DNA of 64,000 nucleotides from Styela clava (Eukaryota; Chordata; Ascidiacea; Stolidobranchia; Styelidae). Every line of letters begins with the position of its first letter. Position 1 is the first letter of the stretch. The DNA lies in contig NC_135251.1 of the NCBI RefSeq assembly GCF_964204865.1, forward strand, positions 6,572,001 through 6,636,000, read 5' to 3'. The translations under genes were made by a program, and so were the position numbers. The notes below the pieces were generated by a model. It saw only the letters and a program-made list of their open reading frames with translations. It did no database searches and had not been told where the DNA came from. Positions 1 to 13,747 of this stretch are shown one piece after another.

Positions 1-1740
1 GTATTTAAAATAAATTTCCCAGATTTTAAACTCCGCATGCTTGGTGACATGTCATTAGCCATTTCTTGCATTACCAAACATAAAGTTGATTAAAATTAAA
101 TGTTAAAATGACTTTTCGACGTTTCATTGTGAAAAAGGCGATTTTAGGTCGTTAGAAAACTCTGGTTATATAAATAGCATGGATTTAAAAATGAACAAAA
201 GTTTTTGCAAAAGTTGGTATGAGTTACTTGTATGAAAAACATTCATTGAGTTGTAACCAGATAAGAAATGTCACGTCCTACTCCCTTTAAAGTACTTTGT
301 ATTAGCTCTTTAGTGATCCCTTCCATCCTTAGCCAAGTAATGTTTCGAATATGCAAACATTTTACTCGACCATGCATGGCCGTTGAGCCAAGAGTAGAAC
401 GTAAAATTAATCGAGAATTTCGTTGTAACAATGCACACTGATTCGTCTATTATGATTGAATATGATTACAATTGTTAAATTTTGAAGCATTTGGGCCGTA
501 ATATTTAAGCATCAAGGCATGACATAATCAAAAATTAGGTGAAGTGCTGAATTTGCAAATTTCGTAAAGAGAATTGAGCTTTAATCAGTAAGTATTTTAG
601 CTATAATAATCATCGGGGTGTTGTTTTGTTGAAAAATAAATGTTGAAACTTGAAGAAATTAGGTATAATTAGCGTATGACCCTCCATTAGGCACAAAGGA
701 CTAGAAATGCCTTCATTGCCAATTTATTTAATCGCTATTTTAAATCAACATTCAGGATTCACGCAATCGTAAGTTCGCTAGGTTTATCTATCTAATTCTA
801 AAATAACACGTACACCATAGAAAAGCATGAGAAACTCAATTATCATTTTAATAAATATCTGCATCTCGGTTACTGTTCACTATAAACAGGCACGGTTAAT
901 TTACAAGCGGTGATAAGGAAGATCAAATCCAAGGCAGAGGATAAAACTCAGAATAAAATTAATTTGGTTTTGAAATCAGCCCTTAATGTCTTCAACAGCT
1001 GTCGCTGATGTGAACGCAAGGGTATACTAGAAAAATGAAACTTCGATATCCGGCGACCCCTTATTCTTGCAAAAAAACGAGAAAGTACAAGAAATGGAGA
1101 ATGCCAACTTCAAGATATCGCCGCCGAAACGATCGCGGTGACAAAGACAATCAGCGATTATGATGAAATTAACCCTTAACCAGTAAAAAAAAACGCCTTA
1201 TTGCCGACTTTTCAATGTTTCTATTAATTTCCAAATTCGAAAAAAGATTCAATTTTGCCCACACCAGACTAACAGCCATTTAATTTGGCTTTGATTTCTA
1301 ATAAGTTTGTCAAAGCGGGTCGTAATCGTGGAGGATGCAAGGTGCAGTAGCTGCCTGAGATGATCGCCAAATATTTCGGGACAATTTTCGATTATTGGAA
1401 CAAAATTAAAATGCTCTAGAAAATAATAAAATCATTGAATTATTTGATTCATACATAATATTCGGAAATGCGACAAAAACTGAAAATCCACGAAAGCATG
1501 CTAATAATGATTACAGCCATGTTTGAAATCTTTTCAAGAGAAAAGTGTCGGAGTGCCTGCGAAAATGCTTACAGTTACGTCACTATTGCATCTTGTAGCT
1601 TAGTCAACGCTACGCAAATAAACACGGAGGAATCCATTCGACTAACTAATAGACTTCCGCATGTTAATTTCAAGTCAATGATTAGTTTTCAATTAAAAAT
1701 TTTAATTGAAAGTAATTAATTTTTAAGCCATTAAGAAGAG
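1..1740. other. Non-coding AT-rich stretch, nothing recognised
   Basis: No exon with recognisable protein similarity was found on either strand. The receptor gene on the minus strand should continue leftwards into this interval: its paralogue has the last CTLD exon about 325 bases beyond the preceding one. No counterpart of that exon is visible here, so it is deleted, displaced by the transposon end at about 1741-1802, or lies outside the window. Confidence 0.5.
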
Positions 1741-1802
1741 CCGCACGAAAGGTTGCTGAGAGCCGCATGCGGCTCTCAAACCGTAGTTTGAGAATCACTG
1801 GT
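1741..1802. mobile_element. hAT-type element end inside the receptor intron
   Basis: On the minus strand the sequence begins CAGTGATTCTCAAAC, typical of hAT terminal repeats, followed by a palindromic GCCGCATGCGGC. The minus-strand intron matches the paralogous plus-strand intron (from 21969) only up to this point, which indicates that the element interrupts the intron. The opposite terminus was not found. Confidence 0.45.
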
Positions 1803-1882
1803 CTACTCTAGATCACCACTTACGTAGAACCAGAAAGAGGTTTGAGATACGGCACAAAATTCATAATAGAGCGAGACCTCAC

Positions 1883-2513
1883 CAATTTTCATAGTCCAAT
1901 CTCGTACCATCTGCCCAATGCCATCCTAACTCTGAATCGTATTCCAATCCAATGAAAAAATCTTCATTTCCACCAGACATAAATTCACTGGTAATTAGAA
2001 TATAAAACGTGAAAGTAGTGATAATAGATTGAATGAGTTTTAAATTTTTGTTTCCTTTTGCAAATTCCAATTTGTTTATGAGTAATTACTTAACAGAATT
2101 AAGCACAAAAATAGAGGCTCTATAAAGCACATTCCCCCCTAATTCTTTGTATCATGTAGGACATCCGAGATATAAGAAACATGAATACATATATAAATAT
2201 ATATTAATTATTATTAAATATATATTTTTTGTTTTTTTTTTTAATTCCGAATGAAATTTTGTGACAACTTCTTTAAAATACACCTGACTTGTATCCAAAT
2301 AATTACAAACCGGCACTGACATTAGAGATACTTCACACGTTAAAAGTTACCTCAGAAGATTTTTCACGTAGTTTTGCATTTTAATATCTATTATGTTAAC
2401 CAGCCATCCATTTCTTTTATTGCAAATATGCTTTGCTGTGGATTGCCCTTTGACAGCTGTTAGCAAACTTTCGAGCAAATACCCATCGTCGGTTTTAACA
2501 GTCCTGGCCGGAT
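1883..2513 (-). CDS. CTLD 3, first two exons only
   Basis: Exons 2513-2351 (163 bases) and 1987-1883 (105) encode DPARTVKTDDGYLLESLL..., the core CNKRNGWLVNI and DFFIGLEYDSELGWHWADG. They are close copies of the plus-strand exons at 25755-25917 and 26273-26377, and the introns are alike too. The expected third exon of 119 bases with the last three cysteines is not present to the left. Confidence 0.75.
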
Positions 2514-5500
2514 CTATAAGTTTAAATTTATATTGTTTTTGGCGAGTCGTACAAAATTCCATGCTTATAAATATTACAAATAACGTTTGTTTACTTTCAC
2601 TAGTTTATGAAATCAAAATCAGGGCAGTTGATATTTCGCCGTTCTCCAAAATAGGCCTATAATCTTATGTCGTACACGTTTTGAACACGAACGCCGCCTG
2701 CTACCGACTGGACGGCAACAAGTAACATGAAGGGTTGGATGATAAGGTATTTAGGCAAATTTCAACCCGTTAATTATAAGAAGCAAGTTTAAATTTCAAT
2801 GAATAGACTCGTTATTTAACGAATAGCATATCGATTGCAACGACACAGAAACGATGGCACACAAAAACAAAAAAAGAGGATCTTACACATGATGAGAGGT
2901 ATTAACAACTTCGAAGTTACGCATTTAAAATACTGCTGTACACGGGTACAACAGGAAAAATATAACTAGGATTTAATCATGTCTTTGACAACATTTAAAT
3001 TGGTACCGTCACATGCTATTTTAAGTCATTGCTGCAGCAATCTAGTAATTTGCTATTTTTCAACGTAGCATTCATAGATGGGATAAACCTTATATTACCA
3101 AGAATTTTTAGTGATGACTTTTGATGGTTAGTCTGATACGAGTCAAGTCATTTCGCTCAAATGACTATAGTTATCTCGAGTTGAGTCAATTCGGTCAAAT
3201 GACTCGCGTTATTTCGAGTCAAGTCATTTCCCTCGAATGAATCAAGGTACTTTGAGTTACTGAAAAATCTGATTTGAGTTCGTGTCGGGTCAACGAAAAG
3301 TTTCTAGAACACTTGTTTAAATTGTACACCTCTAAATAGCTTCAAGTTTTTTAAATATAATAATATTACCGTTTATTTTAATTTCAACTTCTACCCGTTG
3401 GTCATATGCATTATTGGGATCTGGTTTTGCGATGAATGTATAGTTTCCTGTATCTGAATCACCGATTGGCCCAATGTTAAATATCACTGCTGTTTGTGAC
3501 TTTGTGACTCTTTTTTGTTCGATACTGTTACTAAGATCTTTCGATTTATACGCAGTCACTGTCACCGTGTCAGATGTTGCAATAGTCAAATGAACAGATG
3601 CCTCTCCGCTGAGGTTGACGGTAATTTCGTTTGAAGTGGGGGTCAGTGAAAGAGTGAAGTCTGAAAGTAAAAAGGATATTTTTGTGTTAAAAGTTTATTG
3701 CAATATACCATTTTGGGTCATTGGGTCATTTGTAAATAGCCCAAAAAAACACTACCGACACGGGACGGTGAGTACTCACATTCTCGTCTGTTGCGCATTT
3801 TGAAAGTGAGCCAAATTGACTCAATTGTTTGCGTACGCTCACCTCACCTCACTTAAAACACGGCGAGTGCAATCTATACAGTACTTAAAACGTTGCAGGG
3901 TGCTCTACTCAAATCTTACATTTTTTCATTACTGGGGGTGGCTTTTGACGAAAGACATTTATTTTAGGTAATAATAAAATGAATAATACTAATACAGCCT
4001 TAACGCTTCAAGTCAGCTAGAAATGTAAGTAAACGGTATAGATCTGAATGCCGAGAAAGGTTTTATTTTTAGGACAAGAATTGGTTAACATGGTTCTAAT
4101 TTTTTTGGCACAATAATGCAAAAGGAGCATATGACGCTCAAATTTATATATAGCATAAATTCATGTGTGTTTATTTTTTCGCTTGGAGAGTCCTTTAATG
4201 AAAAAATACAGAAAGTTTCATGTCAAATTAGCGCGCACGAAAAATCGCTATTTATGGCTTACGTTGAATATAATATCACATTGTGCAAAATCCCATTTAA
4301 TAATGTTAAACTAGACTGTAGTGTAGGATACAGGAGCGTATACCTGTTTGACAGATGTATTCATGCAAAAACAAACAGTCGGTATCGATCCATTTGTTCT
4401 CATCAGCAGATTTAACACATGCACAGTTTTTATCACTCCCACTTTCTTCATCCCTAAAATAAAATTTAATAATATAAAACGATTCTATTCTGAAAGATCT
4501 ATGTTGCAACAATTATGTAGCGAGAAACCTATGTGTTTTGAAAACAATGGCACACATGTTGAGGAATACTATTAGGGTAAGCTGCCCTAAAATTAGATGA
4601 TTTTAACTGAATATTTTTAACAGTATTTTACTGTTATCAGAAACTCGTCCATCAATAGTAATACTATTCATTTTTTTGTGAAACGCGGCAGCATGAAACC
4701 CGTGAATTATTTCTAGATCAATAAATTCATATTATTTTCAATAATATTTAAATATATGGTCTTGACAGAACCATTTATTGAATATTTATATAAAGGAGAG
4801 CATTTGATCAACTGACCATTTGTTTTGATCAAGAACAGACTGCTAATGGCTTTCTATTAAAATGAAGAGACCTATAATTTCTTCCATCGAAGTACAGTAT
4901 TTCATAAATTGATTTTATGAAAATATATAAAGGTATAAAATATAGAATTCGTATTTCAGTGATGAAAGGGAAAAAAAACAATTCATTATTATACATTGTA
5001 TTTTTATGAATTACCATAAAATTTCAATCACGAAGTATGAAAAATAAGACAATGTATAACAAATACACGAATTAACAGAGATTTGATTCCTATACATATA
5101 CTCTTTAGGTTAACAAACCAATTTGGATCCTCTTCTTCAATATCATCTCCCCAATACCATTTGTTGCCATTGCGATACAAATCCATGTATGCACAAATCC
5201 TGTCTCCTTGACCACTGAAAGAAATTATGCAAACGGAAAAAATAACATTGTTTTATGTATTACAGAATTAGTTAATAAAACCGAAATACTATCTACAGGT
5301 AGCATATTTAATGTATTGGTTTATTCAGTGGAGACGCCAAAAATATTGATATTTACAGGCAATAAAAATTAACTCATACTTACGAGAATAATTGATTGAG
5401 AGCTACATTCACGTTGTTGTCTTTTATTCGAATTAGATTACCGCCTCTAACTTTGCAGGCTAACTGTGCTCCATTATTGACCAAATTATTGTTGAAGAGT

Positions 5501-8414
5501 TCCAATTTATATTCGTAGTCAGTATAGGTTGTAACTGTGGGATAAGCTGTTAAATAAGACCAATTTGTCAAGTGAATTATAGTAACTCTAGGAGTATAAT
5601 ATCATTATGCCAATCCATATTCTGTGTTTTAACTCGGAAGAACAAGACTCCACACACAAACAATAATATCGAAATTCCAAGATGCTAACGTAAGAATTTT
5701 ATCTTAATTTTTTGAATGAAACAATTATTACGTATAATTATTTACTCTGATTATTTGGTTTCTGCGAGACTAACTACTTATCCTTCTTCTATGCTATTGT
5801 GCCGGTGGATCTGTATGCATATATTGCAAGGATGCTGTAGCAAGAGTAGAGATGACAGTCCTAAGTGATGCAAGAGTCTTGCTGCACACTAACACAAATA
5901 TATTTCTGTAACGTTTCGTCTGACCAAGGTCAGACTTCTTCATACATACATAGTTCAACTATCACTATGTATGTATAAACTATGTATGTCTGAAGAAGTC
6001 TCAGAAGTTACAGAAATATATTTGTGTTAGTGTGCAGCAAGACTCTTGAATCACTTACTGAATTATTTACTGTTACTAATCAATATGTCACATCACCTGT
6101 TTGACAAATATAACGTCTGTTTTTTCCACAGTCGACGTCTCGCCATAAGTGTTTACTACCATAGTGAGGAACAGTGGCACATTCTTCATCGTTTCTGCCG
6201 CTACCTTCTCCCCCATCCCTATATAGAACAAACACAGATGTTATTTAACGTATCGTTCATATATTCTTTTATTCCTTCATTAAGTCCTGATAAAAGTCGC
6301 CTACTTTCCGGTGAAAAGCGGGAGGGTAACAAGTTATCCAAAACAGGTGTGACGAACCTATTCGCCATCGCGGGGCATTTTATCAGTTACCGCTAAGTAA
6401 GAAAGAGGCAGCACAACAAATTTTGTGCCTGACGAACATGCAAAGTTCTAGTTACTAATGCTCCAGATTAGTATTTAGATCAGAATGAAGATTGCGTCGG
6501 AAATTCACATTTTCAAATTTTTACAAACCCGAACCGCAATTGTATAATTAATAATTTTTTATTTCAGAACGTGATGTTTTTTTTTTTCAAATTTTACATT
6601 TTTGCATAGGTGGCAGAGGTTTTTGTACAAAAAATCTGTATATCGCAATCCTTCGGATATGGAAATTATAAATGAATCCATTCTGCGACAATTACCCGAT
6701 TTTTAAAAAGCAGGAATTTCTTCAAGAGCTATTGTTTTAATCATTGAGCTGAGATTATAAAATTTGTATTAGCTTCAAATATCCCGGGTATCGTGCGCCA
6801 AAACATTACATTTTCACAAAGTAAGGATCCCCCTTCTCTATTAATTCCTATGCGTTTGCCGATAAGAAAACGATCATTTTGATCCATTGCCAAATGTATC
6901 GCCAATCTAACCACAATAGATGTAGATTAAAAAGAAAGTTGCCGGTAATATAAATGATACAAGATCTCCCGTTTTCCCTGCACAGTCTCTGAAGGTTTAT
7001 GATTCAAGCCAAACAAACACTAATTCGCCTGAATATTTCGCGGACCACAGGGAATTCTTTGGTGAGCCGCAGGTGTGTCACCTCTGATTTAATAAGATAT
7101 TAATTACAAGCTATACCCAGTAAATTTTCGGTTAGAGAGTATTTTTTCCAAATTTTATGCTAAATTTTGGGTCTGATAATGTGTTACTTTTTTTACAATA
7201 TACACTAGCCGTTATGACTATTTTTCCGACAATTACGATGTACAAGTAATATAAATAGTCATTACTTTTAAAACAGTAATTTGTAGTTTCAAAGTAAGTT
7301 TATATACATAAGCACATATCGGATAACCAACCATTGATTATATTCCATATCGGTCCCATCGGTCCATTTCCATTCACTGTCATCGTACTGTAGTCCGATG
7401 AAGTAATCGTCGGTTTCGTTAGCCCCACCAGTGGCCCTGATAATAACATTATTATCTTTATTAAGACTACCACCCTTTCTTATGGGACGTATCTCATAAT
7501 TTTAATTTTTTGAACTCTCAAAATCAATTTATTCTAGATAATTTGGTTATTTCCATATCTGAATACAGCATAATAAATGAAACGGATAATAAAAATCATT
7601 TCCAAGTTTTGCTGATCTCATTTCTCGTTGGTTAGATTTTTCGATAGAATTCACAGCGGCGATAATTTAACACTCTCTGGATGCCCGCTTTGTAAGGCTT
7701 TAAAGTGCTAAATCCTGATGGAATACATATAGTCTAATCTGCTTACCTCATCAAATCTATGATTTTATTTTGCAACTCTTTGCTTTTTATCCTGACCAGC
7801 CAGGCCATTCGTTCGTTACATTTCCTCTCAGCGTTTGCTTGACCTTGTACATATTGATCAAATCGTTCCAGAGTGAAGCCGTCAACAGTTGTTATAGTTT
7901 TGGTAGGTTCTTGAAAATAATGGAAAAATTAATAGATATTTGTGTTTTTATAGTTTTGTAAATAACGTTCATATAAAAAAAATTAAAATACAAATATGCA
8001 ATTTCTTTAGTTGGTAGAGAAACTAAGCTAAAATACGCTTTACTTTTACATTTATAAATAATATATATACATTTTACAATGCTAAAAATTATTTACAAGC
8101 TAGTCACTTCTAATGACTTTTGATTTCCTCAGGTTCAATGTGAATGGGCGCGTCTCTGATACAAGACATTGTTGAACAAGGGTATTTTTTTACTTCGAAT
8201 GTGTATATTGGGAACACGATCCTCTACATTTCAATTGAACTCAATATTTGTTATATCTCACCTGATAGTTAGCCTAATTTCATGTTTATTTCTGTGTGAG
8301 AGGATTTTATCAAACAAAATCAATTGTTCCTTACTTTAATGGATATGACTTACCTTGAGCTACTGCGTAACATACCAGTAAAATCAACAAAATATTTTGC
8401 ACTGATCCAATCAT
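1883..8414 (-). CDS. Secreted or receptor protein with CTLD-CTLD-Ig-CTLD, 5' part of a gene
   Basis: Ten exons on the minus strand: 8414-8354, 7909-7747, 7436-7332, 6218-6097, 5546-5384, 5214-5119, 4453-4344, 3660-3370, 2513-2351 and 1987-1883. All junctions are GT-AG and phases agree throughout (1379 coding bases, about 459 codons, no stop). The start is the ATG at 8414, which opens a hydrophobic signal peptide ending near VCYAVAQ. Three C-type lectin domains follow, each on three exons, with an Ig-like module before the third. Exon sizes of 163 and 105 are the same as in the plus-strand receptor at 20.6-27.4 kb, and sequence identity is high, so the two are paralogous or are halves of one gene. 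The third CTLD lacks its last exon and no transmembrane or cytoplasmic part is present. EPN/QPD and WND sugar-binding motifs are absent, so classical calcium-dependent carbohydrate binding is not predicted. Confidence 0.8.
3120..3290. repeat. Minisatellite-like GAGTCAAGTCATTT repeats
   Basis: Several imperfect copies of a motif of about 30 bases (TCGAGTCAAGTCATTT, CTCAAATGACT) lie just downstream of the Ig-like exon of the minus-strand gene. The same repeat occurs downstream of the paralogous plus-strand Ig exon at about 23695-23850, so it was present before the module was duplicated or inverted. Confidence 0.6.
3370..3660 (-). CDS. Ig-like module exon, minus strand
   Basis: A single 291-base, phase 1-1 exon encodes a beta-rich module containing SDTVTVTAYKS, IGPIGDSDTGNYTFIAKP and YDQRVEVEIKI. 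The D-x-G-x-Y pattern is that of an Ig F strand, although the disulphide cysteines are absent. It is nearly identical to plus-strand exons at 20569-20859 and 23335-23625 (same length and phase), which shows recent module duplication. Confidence 0.8.
4344..5546 (-). CDS. CTLD 2 of the minus-strand gene (three exons)
   Basis: Exons 5546-5384 (163 bases), 5214-5119 (96) and 4453-4344 (110) are in phase with each other and with their neighbours. Recognisable pieces are QLACKVRGGNLIRIKDN, NKWYWGDDIEEEDPNW and WIDTDCLFLHEYICQT. This CTLD is more diverged than the others: it has an extra Cys in GDRICAYMD and a shortened middle exon. The acidic EEED stretch replaces the usual long-loop motif. Confidence 0.78.
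5862..6057. repeat. Foldback repeat in an intron
   Basis: The ends are inverted copies of each other: the left arm runs from TAAGTGATGCAAGAG through GTAAC and the right arm from GTTACAG to CTCTTGAATCACTTA. An inner pair (CATACATAGTT / AACTATGTATG) extends the hairpin. It lies inside the intron between the first and second CTLD of the minus-strand gene. It is probably a small foldback transposon; no clear target duplication was found. Confidence 0.7.
6097..7909 (-). CDS. CTLD 1 of the minus-strand gene (three exons)
   Basis: Exons 7909-7747, 7436-7332 and 6218-6097 encode a full CTLD. The first holds the Cys and core CNERMAWLVRI; the second the central strands DDYFIGLQYDDSEWKWTDG; the third the remaining cysteines (NDEECATV, RDVDCGK, RRYICQT). 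Four canonical cysteines are present. The WND position reads WRD and no EPN or QPD is seen. The middle exon donor (GTTGGT) is weak, but it is placed by homology with the other copies. Confidence 0.8.
8354..8414 (-). CDS. Signal-peptide exon
   Basis: This 61-base exon starts with ATG and encodes MIGSVQNILLILLVCYAVAQ, a short polar start followed by a hydrophobic core and a small-residue cleavage region. It ends in phase 1 with donor CAAG|GTAAGT. It joins in phase to the first CTLD exon at 7909. It is the only signal-peptide exon found for either receptor half in this window. Confidence 0.8.
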
Positions 8415-8583
8415 AGTGATGCGTACATCAAATACTTTGCGCTTGCGTTTGAGTATGTAATTGTAATGTAAGTCATAACTCTGAAAAATATCTAAAATAA
8501 ATTGTATTTCTAGACAACCATGAACATAATATCATATTATCAAACGTCTTTTTAATTGATACGGGATTTTATCTATTATTAGA

Positions 8584-8994
8584 TAGGGCTGGGCATTTCG
8601 AATCGAATATTCGAATCGAATCGAATGGTAAATTATTCGAATCGGTTCAGAGCAAAATTTCGAATCGCCGCAATTTTGTTTTATTTTCTTTTCGCCAATC
8701 GTCGAGGTGAATTACTCATTTTATTTTATTAAAGCCATATTTTTTCAACTCAATTCTTTCTAACTTTTCTATAGAGAAATATTGGAAACTTGTTTTTTAT
8801 TGTGTGTGAACGTTCAGCAATCTGACTGAGTGATGTATTCTATGTTCCAGTAATTTATGTGTCTAGAGGACCTAATACAACAAGGAAGTTATATACTATT
8901 TTATATCTCCCCAGTATTCGAGATTCGATTCAATTCGAAAAAAATATTCGATCCGATTCTGAAATCATCAGGTATTCGAAAATGCCCAGCCCTA
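8584..8994. mobile_element. hAT-type MITE with exact 8-bp target duplication
   Basis: The 411-base element has terminal inverted repeats TAGGGCTGGGCATTTCGAAT and ...ATGCCCAGCCCTA, and is flanked on both sides by ttattaga (8576-8583 and 8995-9002). TIR sequence and 8-bp duplication fit the hAT superfamily. The interior is AT-rich with TTCGAATCGAAT repeats and has no transposase. Confidence 0.9.
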
Positions 8995-11922
8995 TTATTA
9001 GATGGAGAAAAAAAGAAAGCAATGTGTAAATATGTGTACATAAAAGCCTATATTGAACACGGCTACATCAGCAAATCGTTGAAAGAATTTAACAGAATGT
9101 TATATGAATCTGTACTTGTGAATTATAAATCTTTGAGAGATTGGGCCTCATGTTTGAAAGGAAACTCGATACATTTTAAATGTATCTTTGAAAATTGAAA
9201 AGACAGTAGGTTAATCTATTACTTGCAAAAAATGCGATTTTTTACGATAACCCCGCAGGACTACAACTATAACAATAACAATAAGTCTGCAAAACAATCC
9301 GTGCACTCACTTTTCCTTTGATCAGTACGCCACAAAAAATATCATTTAATAAAACTGAACTGATGCTTCGGAGATATCAGAAATTTAGAATAGGCCAAAG
9401 TGATTTGCACATTCGTGACACTTTGCAAAATATCAAGTAAAACCTGCAATCATATATCACATTTTTAATAAATTTTTAGTAACCCAGCTAATTTTACCAA
9501 CCTCCAAAACTAATTTTATTTATTTTTTATTCTTTTTGTTATCCCGTAACATTGACGTATTACTATATAGGTATATGCACTAAAATCATTCGATCGTATT
9601 TTCGTCATGTTAACCGCATTTTCAAAGCTTTCTATATTTCTGTATAAAACTTTATTATCCTAACTTACACTATTTATTATGTGCTTAATAAATGGATATC
9701 TTCCATCTACGTGGAGATTTCACACCTATAAGACTTTAGCTATGCCTGCTCGGGTAACATATCTTAGTCGATTTATACCATTAAACAATTATAACAATCC
9801 AAAATTGGTTGCAAACAACAAGAATTGGTCTATTTAAGTTTTACCACTTTTATGATGTTTGTTTCAGTCTCTTTAAATCATTTTAAGCAGTGATTCTATG
9901 TTGTCGCCCTACCCAATCTAATGCGAAACGATATAGGTCGCCGTGTAGTACAGGTAATGTATTTCACGTTTGTATTACACTAATTATGTCATTTGGCAAA
10001 CTTTCATTTTGGTCACAAAGTCAAAAACAAATATTTATCATGAAGCTAGGTTGCGATAGGTTGCGCTTGTTATAGACACAGGTCGAAAACACATAAAATA
10101 AACGTTACACAAATTTAATGCAAAGTGCCAATAACTATAATTACAGTAGCTTCCTTCAACAGTCACATCAACACAAAAAAAAACTGAGCTAACGTTGTAT
10201 GCCGTTCAACTTGAAGAGTTCTGCACCTTGGAATTCATTTTAAATATGTCCGATGTGATTAAAGGATCCAGCGAGTTGAATATAAAATTCAAATTAGCTA
10301 ACTAAAGCAAAAGATTAAAAAATCTACCACACTACTCGTTTTTCATTCAACCTGATTTGCACATAGAACTTTCTTCCAAATACGTTGGATAAAATAAAGC
10401 AAAATATCTAAACCAAGTAAAATAGCAGAAAAATCTATCATACGACCCGGCTTCTTTATTGTGGCCCATTTATCGCCTGTATAAATCTAATTAGACTGCC
10501 ATACTTGGACATATACCATAAAATCAGGCCGCCCGTTTAATATTTCTCTTTTCTTTCAAACCTGTTGAATAATCTAATTTTATTATGATCATTGTTTACG
10601 AGTATACATTTCAGGAATGGTAACATGACACCACATAGTACCTTTTATCGCTTCCTGATTGCTTCAACTGTATTTTTGACCTGCTATGAGACACATTTCA
10701 CATCCCAATTGATCGTCTATTTTATTCAATATACCTATACACGTAACTAAACAAACATATAGCCTTTAACAACCCTCAGCTGGCTCTCAAAAACACACAA
10801 ATATTTATATTTGAAGCAACAATACCGCATTAAATGATATCTTAATTAAATTGTCTATGTGCGTATATATTTGTAACCTTTTTACAGAATATAATACGAA
10901 TTACCTTACATTGGCCTGGTTCACCACCCGGAAATTTTAACGTCCTGATAAATTATTTGAACAAAGAAGACTCTCAGGAATCTAACCTATAGTACATGAC
11001 CCGGTGATATGATGCTCAATACCTGTGGCTATAGGATATTCAAGAGGACAAATATTGTTGTATTATATTCACCGAGACTCATCGCAAGATATGACTAGAT
11101 TATTCTCCTTGGTATATATTAACAGCAATCATCATCAAAAATTAACATACATTGATCTACATGTGGGTCATGACCTTCCTGCTGTAGAAAACATATGGCA
11201 ACGTATATACCTAAATCATAGCAATCATATACCTAGCCATAGGTGTTTATTGAAACCATCATATACCTAGATAATTTGTTGCAATTCTATAAATCTACCA
11301 AACGCGACAATCGAATCACATTTTCACAAAATATATTATCACATAAATCAAATATCGTATAGTCATGCTTTGCAAAACTACTTTCGCGAAACCTGCAACC
11401 TTGTATAACTTTATTCTCACAAAACTTCGTTTTCTCTGAACCAGTGGTTCTCAACCTTTTTTCTTTCGTGGCCCACTTTCGTTGCATAAAAATTCGGTGG
11501 CTCACTAACCTTCCCATGCAAGGGGAGAAACTGCTAGAAAAACAAGACTATTTTTGCAAAAATAAATACTTTCACCATAATAAATAATTAGAATTGAAAG
11601 CATGAATTGCTACTACAATAACACAAGAGCGTTTACATTCAAGTACATTTTTTCTACTAGTCTCAGCTCTTTCACGTCAAACTTCATTCACATAAATGAT
11701 GATAGTAAAGCACATTCTACACAGCTGAATGTCTACTTATATAAAACGAGTCATAGAAGAACTATGATTTAAACAATAATAATTCAAAAACAATAATAAT
11801 TTATTCTCCCGAGAAACAGTCATTTAGTGTCTGTGTCGCCGAATAATAATTTAAAATATTTCTGCTCTAGTTTTCATTTGTTACATGCCTGCTGCTTAAA
11901 ACAATTTCTGAGATACGTTTGA

Positions 11923-12134
11923 GATACACCCGTAGTGTGTGTACCAGATTAGGGTTAGGCCCTCATTTTATTCCGATTTTCCCTATTTCAATTCTATTAC
12001 AATTCGGGGACTGTCTGTGTTAGCCAAGTGAATATACCCCTGCCCATAGGTTTCAGTCGCCTTACACAACTTGATGTAAAATAAGCGAACAAAATTAGTT
12101 ACCTCCTAATTGGTACACACACTTTTGGAACGCT
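11923..12134. mobile_element. hAT-type MITE, family A copy 1
   Basis: The 212-base element has ends GATACACCCGTAGTGTGTGT and, on the other strand, AGCGTTCCAAAAGTGTGTGT. Flanks are acgtttga / acatttga, an 8-bp duplication with one mismatch. Its interior (GTTAGCCAAGTGAATATACC, CTGCCCATAGG) matches the element at 38538-38754 in reverse orientation. Confidence 0.8.
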
Positions 12135-13167
12135 ACATTTGATATAGAAATGGAATCGACATAACTATGTACATACATTGATTTATAAATTTATTTTGAA
12201 AAATATGGCGTGTCATGTAAAATAAAATTTAAAATTCCCAGCATTTACATTAATAACATAATATTTACAATGGAGATATAAATGCCATTGACAAGGCAGG
12301 AAATCTGTTTCGACTAGATTTGAATACGACGTGAATTCGACTACACTCTTTTAGCAATGAGAAAATAAAGGCGTACCGGCAGCCTACGTCAAACCTGACG
12401 TGTTCTAACGTTTCTGATTACAGATATTTTTTGTTGAAATCAAATGTGCAGGGTGGCTCGAACGTAATCTGGTCGTAATGTATTATTAATGTGCCTATAA
12501 ATTGTGGCTTTTCATAGCCATTTTCAGAACAAACGCAAAAACGATTGCTCGAAAAAGCAAAGATAAAATGGAAACGATGAAAACATTTAAAAAAATACTT
12601 TTATGGGAGAATATATATAGAATGATATCACGCCGTCAAATGTACTTCCAGCGGAACAAAGGGTAAACGTATCTTTCCTATTACTAATAAGACGACGATT
12701 TAAAAAGTGCTGCTGAGATCAAATCACTGTACTATTATCTAACGTACGATGTACATATAATTTACAATAAATTTCATTTAAATTTCAAACATTCATATTA
12801 TTTTGTCACTGAACAAACTTTCACTATCGGAAAAGCAAATATTTGCTGTCAATAAATGAATACGTCAGTCAGATCTAAGCATTGCGAAATTTCATTGAAG
12901 TTATTTAAATCGACTTTATGAATAGAAAATCAAATGAATAAGTACTGTTCCACTTTGCTTTCGTTATTCAAGAAAACTAAAAAAACAAATTATTTAATTC
13001 GAAAATAAGACAAATGGTACAAAATGACCGTCATAACTAAAAAAAATAAACTACACTACATGATTATATGGAATGAATTGATGCACTATTCAATATGCTT
13101 AAACTTTCACGATAAATAAATATAATTTAAATTGATGTTACGATAAAAATTTATGTTACGATTACTC

Positions 13168-13747
13168 CAGGGGGCTCCAACTCAAAACATGTCGCGGGCC
13201 CCTTTTCGAAATTTATTGACCACTCGGGCCGCAAACCAAAAAAGATGGGTATCTGAATGTATTATGTTGAAATTACACTTGAATATAAAAGCAAACGAGA
13301 ATGGAACATATTCATTGTCTGTGCTGCATATTTAGTTTCGATTTTTGGCCCTATTTTACGTCGGTTTGCTAGTCTTAATTAAGACAACATGCAAATGCTC
13401 ATCCGTTATTTGTGTGCGGAGGGCTGACTTGCTAATTTTCATAGTTGAGAAAACTGCTCGCATAATATAAGAGCTGCCAAACATCGCAGCAGCAACTCAT
13501 TTATTTCGTCACAGTGAACATGTGAAATGAAATTATTGTATTTATAATTGAATTATAACATCAGACTTAAACATGAACGCGGTAAAGTGGAATAACAGGG
13601 GGAATTTTGCTTTACTTTTTACAGTCTGTCAGACCGGACTCTTGATGATATATGCTACTGATAGTTGACATCGTACTATTTTAGTTTTTGTGGAAAACAA
13701 TGACGCGGGCGCAAAAAAATGCCTGGCAGGCGTGTAGGAGACCCCTG
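13168..13747. mobile_element. hAT-type non-autonomous element, 580 bases
   Basis: Terminal repeats are CAGGGGGCTCCAAC and, on the opposite strand at the right end, CAGGGGTCTCCTAC. Flanks gattactc / gattagac give a degenerate 8-bp duplication (6 of 8). No transposase frame was seen. Confidence 0.7.

Noticed and set aside
1468-1719. 83-codon open frame near the left edge
   Set aside because: No domain, no splice context and chance-like composition.
8857-9198. 113-codon open frame on the plus strand
   Set aside because: It begins inside the hAT MITE at 8584-8994 and runs over its end, so it is a chance frame.
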